Below, in pieces: positions 6,087-12,007 of a stretch of DNA of 12,007 nucleotides. The notes beneath the pieces are model-generated. The model made no database searches. It saw only the letters and a program-made list of their open reading frames with translations, and was not told the origin of the DNA. The DNA is from Clostridiales bacterium. GTDB lineage: Bacteria; Bacillota; Clostridia; Oscillospirales; Oscillospiraceae. Position 1 is the stretch's first letter. Each line of letters starts with the position of its first letter. The DNA lies in the NCBI GenBank assembly GCA_012516225.1, contig JAAYWX010000387.1, positions 1 through 12,007 on the forward strand. Direction: 5' to 3'. Position numbers and translations under genes: made by a program.

Positions 6087-6949
6087 TGGAACTTTGGTAT
6101 CATGAAAACCACACGCCGAATGTTAAGCTGTCAATCAGAGTGGACAGGCAGCTTTGCAGCATGGCAAGCGAGTATCAGAGAATAGATGTTTTCGAATCTC
6201 AGGAGTTTGGAAGGTTTTTAACGCTTGACGGAATTATGATGCTCACTGAAAAGGATGAGTTTATATACCACGAGATGATAACCCATGTCCCTATGGCGGT
6301 TCATCCTGATCCCAAAAATGTTCTTATAATCGGGGCGGGAGACGGCGGCGCCGTAAGAGAGCTTTGCAAATACGAATGTATTGAACACATAGAGCTTGTG
6401 GAGATAGACAGGGCGGTGGTTGAAGTCTGCAGGGAATACTTGCCCAAGACAGCTTGCTGTTTTGATGACCCGCGCCTCGAGATCTGCTATCAGGACGGGA
6501 TGAAATTCATCCGCAGGCATGAGAATGAATATGACCTTATAATTGTCGACTCAACGGATCCTTTCGGACCCGGGGAGGGCTTGTTTACAAAGGAATTTTA
6601 CGGGAACTGCTTCAAAGCTCTGAAGGAGGACGGGATAATGGTCAACCAGCATGAAAGCCCCTTTTACGCCGAGGACGCAAGGGCAATGAAGCGTGCACAT
6701 AAACGTATTGTCGAATCCTTTCCGATAAGCCGCGTATATCAGGCTCACATTCCCACATATCCATCCGGTCATTGGCTTTTCGGCTTTGCTTCCAAAAAGT
6801 ACCATCCCGTAAAAGACCTTAATGCAAAGGCGTGGAAAAACTACGGCATAAAAACAAGATACTACAACACAAATCTGCACAGGGGCGCTTTCTGCCTGCC
6901 TAATTATGTGGAGGAAATGCTGAAGGAGTGCGAAAAAAACGATGAATAG
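6086..6949 (+). CDS. speE: Spermidine synthase, aminopropyltransferase (SpeE)
   Basis: Transfers the aminopropyl group of decarboxylated AdoMet to putrescine. The 287 residues match Bacillus-type SpeE. The N-terminal beta domain contains LTLDGIMMLTEKDEFIYHEM (45-64). The Rossmann methyltransferase-like domain has GAGDGG (83-88), VEID (105-108, nucleoside binding) and DSTDP (155-159) with catalytic Asp155; IPTYPSG (222-228) closes the amine pocket. Two adjacent ATGs exist at 6083 and 6086. The second is chosen because it lies 6 bases after AGGAGG (6074-6079), the first only 3. The gene abuts speA and its end overlaps speB by 8 bases, implying translational coupling. Since agmatinase follows, use of agmatine as acceptor (the aminopropylagmatine route of Thermus) cannot be excluded, but the Bacillus-like sequence favours putrescine. 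Confidence 0.94.
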   Translation: MELWYHENHTPNVKLSIRVDRQLCSMASEYQRIDVFESQEFGRFLTLDGIMMLTEKDEFIYHEMITHVPMAVHPDPKNVLIIGAGDGGAVRELCKYECIEHIELVEIDRAVVEVCREYLPKTACCFDDPRLEICYQDGMKFIRRHENEYDLIIVDSTDPFGPGEGLFTKEFYGNCFKALKEDGIMVNQHESPFYAEDARAMKRAHKRIVESFPISRVYQAHIPTYPSGHWLFGFASKKYHPVKDLNAKAWKNYGIKTRYYNTNLHRGAFCLPNYVEEMLKECEKNDE

Positions 6950-7796
6950 AAATATCCAGACATTCTTAGGCTGTGGAGCCGATTTTGAAAGCGCTGATAT
7001 AGTGCTGTTCGGCGCTCCGTTTGACGGAACGACCTCATTCAGGCCAGGTACCCGCTTTGGCCCGTCGGCCATAAGAAACGAGTCATTTGGAATTGAAACC
7101 TACTCACCGTATCAAGACAGGGACCTTGCCGAAATAAGCGTATGCGACATAGGAGATCTCGAGCTTCCGTTCGGCAATACGGAAAAAGCGCTGGATATTA
7201 TCAGGAAAACAACAGAAGCTATTCTCGGCGCGGGGAAAATTCCCGTAATGCTCGGAGGAGAGCATCTTATAACGCTTGCGGGAGTTTCCGCAACCCTGAA
7301 AAAATATCCCGATCTCGCCATAATACATTTGGATGCGCATACCGATCTTAGGGACGAGTATATCGGGGAAAAGCTGTCGCATTCAACAGTAATGCGCAGA
7401 GTTTGGGAAAAAGTCGGAGACGGCAGGATTCATCAATTTGGTATTAGGAGCGGAGAAAAGCACGAATTTGAATTTGCAAAGGAACATACATTTTTGCACA
7501 GGTTTGATCTTAAAGGATTTGACGAAACGGTAGAAAAGCTCAGAGGAAAGCCCATATACTTTTCTCTGGATTTAGATGTTCTCGACCCCGGAATTTTTTG
7601 CGGAACGGGTACTCCGGAAGCCGGAGGAGCAACATTTCCGGAACTTCTTGAAGCTGTTTTGCAGCTGGAAAAACTTAATGTTGTCGCCTGCGATATAAAC
7701 GAACTCAGCCCTGCGTATGACCAAAGCGGAGTTTCGACAGCCACGGCGTGCAAGATAACAAGGGAAATACTGCTGACATTGAAAAAAGGAGAATAA
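6942..7796 (+). CDS. speB: Agmatinase (SpeB), ureohydrolase family
   Basis: Hydrolyses agmatine to putrescine and urea, completing the arginine-to-putrescine path begun by SpeA. The 284-residue protein has the full set of binuclear manganese ligands: GGEH with His108, DAHTD with Asp131, His133 and Asp135, and SLDLDVLDP with Asp210 and Asp212. GTGTPEAGG (221-229) is the agmatinase-type version of the substrate loop, distinguishing it from arginase. ATG 6942 lies inside the last codons of speE (8-base overlap), and the nearest AAGGAG (6923-6928) is 13 bases away, so translation is probably coupled to speE. It ends 4 bases before the CASDH gene. If SpeE acted on agmatine, the same enzyme family could hydrolyse aminopropylagmatine instead. 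Confidence 0.94.
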   Translation: MNRNIQTFLGCGADFESADIVLFGAPFDGTTSFRPGTRFGPSAIRNESFGIETYSPYQDRDLAEISVCDIGDLELPFGNTEKALDIIRKTTEAILGAGKIPVMLGGEHLITLAGVSATLKKYPDLAIIHLDAHTDLRDEYIGEKLSHSTVMRRVWEKVGDGRIHQFGIRSGEKHEFEFAKEHTFLHRFDLKGFDETVEKLRGKPIYFSLDLDVLDPGIFCGTGTPEAGGATFPELLEAVLQLEKLNVVACDINELSPAYDQSGVSTATACKITREILLTLKKGE

Positions 7797-7800
7797 GAGT

Positions 7801-9000
7801 ATGGGAAAAGCTTTGATTGTAGGTTGCGGCGGCGTTGCAAGCGTAGCGATCCACAAGTGCTGCCAGAACAGCGATGTATTTGAAGAAATCATGATAGCGA
7901 GCCGCACAAAGGAAAAATGCGACGCTCTTAAGGCAAAGCTTGACGGCGGAAAAACAAAAATATGCACAGCCAAGGTTGACGCGGATAATGTTGAGGAGCT
8001 TATAGCGCTCATAGAGAGTTTTAAGCCTGACATAGTCATGAACCTTGCCCTTCCTTACCAGGATCTCACAATAATGGACGCCTGCCTTGCGACAAAAACG
8101 CACTACCTTGATACAGCAAACTATGAACCTTTGGATACGGCAAAATTTGAATACAAGTGGCAGTGGGCTTATCGTGAAAAGTTTAAGGAGGCAGGTATCT
8201 GCGCTCTTCTTGGAAGCGGGTTTGACCCAGGGGTTACTGGAGTTTTCTCCGCATATGCGCAGAAGCATTACTTTGACGAAATACACTATATTGATATCCT
8301 TGATGCAAATGCGGGAGATCACGGTTATCCTTTTGCAACAAATTTCAATCCTGAAATAAACATAAGGGAAGTAACGGCAAAGGGAAGCTATTGGGAAAAC
8401 GGCCGCTGGGTTGAAACAGAACCGATGGAAATTAAAAGGGTATATAACTTCCCGCAGATTGGCGAGAGGGATATGTACCTTCTCCACCATGAGGAGCTGG
8501 AGAGCCTTGCGCTTAACATCAAAGGCATAAAGAGAATACGCTTTTTTATGACTTTTGGACAAAGTTACCTTACGCATTTAAAGTGCCTTCAGAATGTCGG
8601 GATGACGTCTATAGAGCCAATAGATTTCAACGGACAGAAAATAGTTCCTCTTCAATTCTTAAAGGCTGTACTGCCGGATCCGGCTACGCTCGGCCCTCGG
8701 ACAAAAGGAAAAACAAATATTGGCTGCATTTTCCGCGGTATAAAAGACGGCAAGGAAAGAACTTACTATGTTTACAACGTCTGCGACCATGAACAATGCT
8801 ATAAGGAAGTAGGAAGTCAGGCAATTTCATATACTACCGGAGTACCTGCCATGATCGGTGCAATGCTGATTATGAACGGAACATGGACAAAACCGGGGGT
8901 TTACAATATTGAGGAGTTCGACCCGGATCCGTTTATGGAGGCTTTGAACAAATGGGGGCTTCCGTGGGTTGAAGACTTTAACCCTGTTCTGGTAGACTGA
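7801..9000 (+). CDS. Carboxy(nor)spermidine dehydrogenase (CASDH), saccharopine dehydrogenase family
   Basis: Reductively condenses L-aspartate semialdehyde with putrescine (or diaminopropane) to carboxyspermidine (or carboxynorspermidine), using NADPH. The 399-residue protein has typical length. The N-terminal Rossmann motif is VGCGGVAS (7-14), followed by a basic ASRTKEKC stretch at the end of the second strand. HYLDTANYEP (101-110) and LLGSGFDPGVTG (136-147) are hallmarks of the LYS9/CASDH group, and the protein ends with GLPWVEDF. Assignment as CASDH rather than lysine-pathway saccharopine dehydrogenase rests on the neighbouring nspC and spe genes. AAGGAG at 7786-7791 precedes ATG 7801 by 9 bases. 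Its TGA stop (8998-9000) is separated from the nspC ATG by one base. If nspC is dead, this enzyme would make a dead-end carboxy-polyamine. Confidence 0.92.
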   Translation: MGKALIVGCGGVASVAIHKCCQNSDVFEEIMIASRTKEKCDALKAKLDGGKTKICTAKVDADNVEELIALIESFKPDIVMNLALPYQDLTIMDACLATKTHYLDTANYEPLDTAKFEYKWQWAYREKFKEAGICALLGSGFDPGVTGVFSAYAQKHYFDEIHYIDILDANAGDHGYPFATNFNPEINIREVTAKGSYWENGRWVETEPMEIKRVYNFPQIGERDMYLLHHEELESLALNIKGIKRIRFFMTFGQSYLTHLKCLQNVGMTSIEPIDFNGQKIVPLQFLKAVLPDPATLGPRTKGKTNIGCIFRGIKDGKERTYYVYNVCDHEQCYKEVGSQAISYTTGVPAMIGAMLIMNGTWTKPGVYNIEEFDPDPFMEALNKWGLPWVEDFNPVLVD

Positions 9001-9001
9001 T

Positions 9002-10132
9002 ATGAATTTCGATATCTACAAGCTGAAAACGCCTTGCTATGTCGTAGATGAGGAGATGCTTACAAAAAACCTTGAAATATTGAAGGATACCGCCGACAGG
9101 GCAGGATGCAAAATATTGCTCGCCCAGAAAGCCTTTTCGATGTTTTCCGTGTATCCGCTGATAAGAAGGTATCTCAGCGGAACGGCCGCAAGCGGACTTT
9201 ACGAAGCAAGACTCGGCTATGAGGAAATGGGCGGGGAAACACACATTTTTTCCGCCGCCTATAATGAGGACGAGTTCGACGAGATACTCTCCATATGCGA
9301 CCATATTGTGTTCAATTCTTTTTCCCAGTGGGAAAAGTACAGGGATAAAGCGCTTAAATCGGACAGAATGTTCGGGATAAGGATAAACCCCGAACATTCG
9401 ACCCAGGTTCACGGAATTTACGACCCCTGCAGCAGAGGTTCAAGGCTTGGGGTGACCGCAAAAAATTTCAGGGAGGATCTGCTTGAAGGCATCAGCGGAC
9501 TTCATTTTCACACGCTGTGCGAACAAAACAGTGACGACCTTATTTCCACAGTTGCGGTGGTTGAAGAGAAGTTCGGTGAATATCTGAAAAAAATGAATTG
9601 GGTAAATTTCGGCGGCTGACATCATATTACGCGGGCGGACTATGATATAGATTCGCTTGTTGAATGTGTTTTAAGGTTTAAAGATAAATACGGTACGGAA
9701 GTCTATCTTGAACCGGGAGAAGCGGTTGCGCTTAATGCAGGATTTCTTGTCAGTACAGTGCTTGACATAGTCGATAACGAAATAAGTACGGCTATTTTAG
9801 ACACATCTGCCGCCTGCCATATGCCGGATGTTATTGAAATGCCTTACAGGCCGTATGTCGCAGGTTCCGGAAATCCGGGAGAGAAAGCGCACACTTACAG
9901 GCTTGGAGGCCCAACCTGCCTTGCCGGGGACATAATAGGCGACTACTCTTTCGATGCTCCACTGAAACCTGGAGACAGGCTGGTTTTCTGCGATATGGCG
10001 ATATATTCCATGGTCAAGAACAACACATTTAACGGCATGAAGCTGCCTTCAATAGTGCTTGCGAAAAAAGACGGAACGGTAAAGCTTATTAAATCTTTCG
10101 GATATGAGGATTTTAAAAACCGTCTTTCTTAA
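9002..10132 (+). pseudogene. nspC: Carboxynorspermidine decarboxylase (NspC/CANSDC), interrupted by an in-frame TGA
   Basis: PLP enzyme of the alanine-racemase fold that decarboxylates carboxy(nor)spermidine to (nor)spermidine. The frame from ATG 9002 to TAA 10130 spans 376 codons, the normal family length, with one TGA at codon 206 (9617-9619). Both halves are well conserved: Lys43 in LLAQKAFS binds PLP; LHFHTLCEQ (167-175) carries the PLP-stacking histidine; after the TGA come HHITRADYD, EPGE (237-240) and GGPTCLAGD (302-310) with catalytic Cys306. The TGA replaces the third glycine of the GGGHHIT phosphate-binding loop and differs from GGA by one base. Truncated, the protein would be 205 residues without the second active-site half. 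No frameshift or other lesion is seen, so the event is recent, an error, or tolerated by readthrough. No clear ribosome binding site precedes ATG 9002; coupling to the CASDH stop one base upstream is likely. Confidence 0.9.
9617..9619 (+). other. nspC: In-frame TGA at a conserved glycine codon of nspC
   Basis: The codons around it read GGC GGC TGA CAT CAT ATT ACG. Family members have Gly at this place. The next base is C, and UGAC is known as a relatively leaky stop context. TGA ends speA (6084-6086), CASDH (8998-9000) and the ABC gene (complement of 10189-10191), so the organism uses TGA as a real stop. Confidence 0.9.
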
Positions 10133-10136
10133 GGTG

Positions 10137-10185
10137 GAAAACAAAAATCCGGCGCAATCTTTCTCTGCGCCGGATTTTTGTTTTC
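10137..10185. terminator. Bidirectional intrinsic terminator between nspC and the ABC gene
   Basis: Arms 10137-10156 and 10166-10185 form 20 perfect pairs around a 9-base loop. The GC-rich core CCGGCGCA is flanked by AAAAA on the left and TTTTT on the right, so RNA made from either strand ends with a U-run. It lies between two convergent genes and serves both. Confidence 0.9.
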
Positions 10186-10188
10186 AAG

Positions 10189-11922
10189 TCATAGAAGGGC
10201 GGCTTTATAGAGAGAGGCGTATATGCCACCCTTCTCTATCAATTCGGTGTGAGTGCCCTCTTCCGCTATCCCGTTTTGCGCAAGGACAAGTATGCGTTTT
10301 GCGTTGTGGATAGTGGAAAGCCTATGTGCTATAACAAAAGTTGTACGGTTTTTTGCAAGACTTTCAAGTGACTCCTGAACGACCCTTTCGCTTTCGTTGT
10401 CAAGCGCGCTTGTCGCTTCGTCAAAAATCAGTATGGGAGGATTTTTAAGAAATACCCGCGCTATTGAAAGACGCTGCTTCTGACCGCCGGACAGCTTTAG
10501 ACCACGCTGGCCTATATTTGTATTATAGCCTTCGGGCAAGGACATTATAAAGCTGTGCGCATCGGCCTTTTTGGCAGCCTCAATGACTTCATCATCGGAA
10601 GCTTCGGGCTTTCCGTACCTGATATTGTTCATGACCGTATCAGCAAAAAGATAGACATCCTGCTGGACAATTCCTATTTGACTGCGGAGACTTTTCAAAG
10701 TCAGACTGCGAATATCCTTTCCGTCAATTGAAATGCTTCCTTCGGTCACGTCATAAAAACGAGGAATAAGACTGCAGAGAGTGGTTTTTCCGACGCCGGA
10801 AGAACCGACGAGAGCGACATAGTCGCCGGCCGGAACAGTCAGAGTCAGATGTTCAAAAACGGCTTCACCCTCATCATACCGGAAAGAAACATCATCAAAT
10901 TTTATTTCACCGCGGACATTTTCAAGCTCCACCGCATCGCGGGCATCCTCAATGTCCGGAGATATGTTCATCATTTCAATAAAGCGTTCATAACCGGAAA
11001 GCCCGTTCTGGAAAGTTTCCGTTATAAAAACAAGCTTTCTGATAGGCTCAGTGAAATTGTTTATGTAAAGAAGAAACACCAGAAGATCCTGCAAATCAAC
11101 AAGCTTCGCCACGGAAAGGGCAGCGCCGGCGCCGGCCACAGATATGGTTATTAACATAGTCATGGCATTAAGAACTGTATGATATACCGCCATATAATGA
11201 TAACTGGATTTCTTGCTTTGCACAAAGCGGGCGTTGCCTTCCCTGAATTTTTTTATTTCGATTTCCTCGTTTGCGAAAGATTTTACAACTCTTATTCCGG
11301 ACAGGCTGTCCTCCATTGTAGCGTTTATCTCACCTATCCTTGCTCTGTTCGATACAAAGGCAGATTTCATCTTCCGGTTATATTTTGCCGCAAACCATAT
11401 CATAAAAGGAACGGGGAAAAAGGCAATGATGGCAAGACGCCAGTTGATCGTAAGGAGTACAGCAAGCGAACCTATAAGCCTTATGGCCGAAATTGTGAGT
11501 TCTTCCGGACCGTGGTGCAGAAGCTCGCTTATGTCAAAAAGGTCGCTTGTTACGCGCGACATGAGCTGTCCTACTTTTTGATTGTCAAAGAAACTAAACG
11601 ACAATTTTTGGTAGTGCTCAAAGATTTCATTTCTCATGCGGTACTCCATCTTTGCGCCCATTATATGCCCGTAGTATGAGATGAAGTAATTGCAGTACAT
11701 TTCAATAAAAAGCAGGGCAAAAAGAAGTGCGGTGATGACAAGTATCGCCCTTAGTGCAGCTGAGCTCTCCCGCAATACCACATCATGGGAGATATAGCGG
11801 ATCAGCAGAGGTATAACCACAGTAACGGCGGCGCCGAGTATGGCAAAGAACATATCCGCACAGAACAGCTTCATATGAGGTTTGTAATAGGAAATAAGCC
11901 TTTTGAATTTGGATTGTTTCAT
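10189..11922 (-). CDS. ABC exporter half-transporter (fused permease and ATPase)
   Basis: A 577-residue inner-membrane exporter subunit with the usual order TMD then NBD. Six hydrophobic segments lie roughly at 20-45, 57-83, 143-160, 163-180, 246-270 and 276-295, with the cytoplasmic loop FFDNQKVGQLMSRVTSD between. The ATPase domain (about 340-570) has Walker A GSSGVGKTT (373-381, Lys379), Q-loop IVQQD (418-422), signature LSGGQ (477-481), Walker B ILIFDEATSALD (497-508, Glu502) and H-loop His533; all are intact. Such proteins work as dimers exporting lipids, drugs or peptides; the substrate is unknown. The start ATG at 11922 is preceded by GGAGG with a 5-base spacing. It is convergent with the polyamine operon, so a role in polyamine export is not indicated by operon structure. 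No second half-transporter is visible, but one could lie beyond neither its terminator nor its promoter in this window. Confidence 0.93.
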   Translation of the reverse strand: MKQSKFKRLISYYKPHMKLFCADMFFAILGAAVTVVIPLLIRYISHDVVLRESSAALRAILVITALLFALLFIEMYCNYFISYYGHIMGAKMEYRMRNEIFEHYQKLSFSFFDNQKVGQLMSRVTSDLFDISELLHHGPEELTISAIRLIGSLAVLLTINWRLAIIAFFPVPFMIWFAAKYNRKMKSAFVSNRARIGEINATMEDSLSGIRVVKSFANEEIEIKKFREGNARFVQSKKSSYHYMAVYHTVLNAMTMLITISVAGAGAALSVAKLVDLQDLLVFLLYINNFTEPIRKLVFITETFQNGLSGYERFIEMMNISPDIEDARDAVELENVRGEIKFDDVSFRYDEGEAVFEHLTLTVPAGDYVALVGSSGVGKTTLCSLIPRFYDVTEGSISIDGKDIRSLTLKSLRSQIGIVQQDVYLFADTVMNNIRYGKPEASDDEVIEAAKKADAHSFIMSLPEGYNTNIGQRGLKLSGGQKQRLSIARVFLKNPPILIFDEATSALDNESERVVQESLESLAKNRTTFVIAHRLSTIHNAKRILVLAQNGIAEEGTHTELIEKGGIYASLYKAALL

Positions 11923-11968
11923 GCCTGCCTCCGCAAGTGAAAAATATGTTTTTTAAGAGTTTCGAAAT

Positions 11969-11996
11969 ATTTTATATCAAATATGGGAAATGTCAA
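11969..11996 (-). promoter_or_regulatory. Promoter of the ABC exporter gene
   Basis: On the - strand TTGACA (11996-11991) is followed after 16 bases by TAAAAT (11974-11969), a strong sigma-A-type promoter. The start would be near 11962, about 40 bases before the ATG at 11922. This indicates the gene is the first of its transcript. Confidence 0.7.
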
Positions 11997-12007
11997 CCCA
12001 CGGGGAG

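Noticed and set aside
7705..8577. 290-residue frame on the - strand opposite speB/CASDH
   Set aside because: It is a shadow of strongly supported + strand genes and its translation shows no family pattern.
9617..9619. Genome-wide reassignment of UGA to glycine, as in Gracilibacteria
   Set aside because: TGA terminates speA, CASDH and the ABC gene at the family-typical ends, and glycine is otherwise encoded by normal GGN codons.
9758..10132. Separate small gene made from the 3' part of nspC (GTG start)
   Set aside because: It is the in-frame continuation of nspC with no ribosome binding site, and cuts a domain in the middle.

Overview
The window looks like a chromosomal segment from an anaerobic Gram-positive bacterium of the class Clostridia (Bacillota), possibly a gut species. 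This is inferred from the AGGAGG-type ribosome binding sites, moderate GC, strong sigma-A-like promoters, TetR and GntR regulators with clostridial character, and a polyamine gene set of the kind known from gut Firmicutes. I cannot name the species from sequence alone.

Layout. Bases 1-783 hold no convincing gene, but contain hairpins and, near the end, a promoter with two FadR-type (TGGT-N3-ACCA) inverted repeats 140 bp apart. Next come an SDR-family oxidoreductase (784-1560, +) with its terminator, a TetR-family regulator (1860-2432, +), a strong terminator-like hairpin, and a GntR/FCD-family regulator (2747-3397, +). A 459-base gap (3398-3856) follows. It carries a promoter with a palindrome in its spacer, a stretch that folds into several hairpins, and an intrinsic-terminator-like hairpin directly in front of the speD ribosome binding site.

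From 3857 to 10132 a tight + strand operon encodes polyamine synthesis: speD, speA, speE, speB, a carboxy(nor)spermidine dehydrogenase (CASDH) and a carboxynorspermidine decarboxylase (nspC). Genes overlap or are separated by only 1 to 16 bases. Arginine would go to agmatine (SpeA) and putrescine (SpeB). Putrescine could then become spermidine by two routes: with decarboxylated AdoMet (SpeD, SpeE), or with aspartate semialdehyde through carboxyspermidine (CASDH, NspC). The two routes end in the same product and sit in one operon.

The most striking observation is in nspC. The full-length 376-codon frame is intact except for one in-frame TGA at codon 206, exactly where the family has a glycine of the PLP-binding GGG loop. 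TGA serves as a normal stop for speA, CASDH and the ABC gene here, so this is not a genome-wide code change. It is a recent nonsense mutation, a sequence error, or readthrough. Loss of NspC could be tolerated because SpeD/SpeE provides the other route.

A 20-bp bidirectional terminator (10137-10185) separates the operon from a convergent ABC exporter half-transporter (10189-11922, -), which has its own promoter near the right edge of the window.
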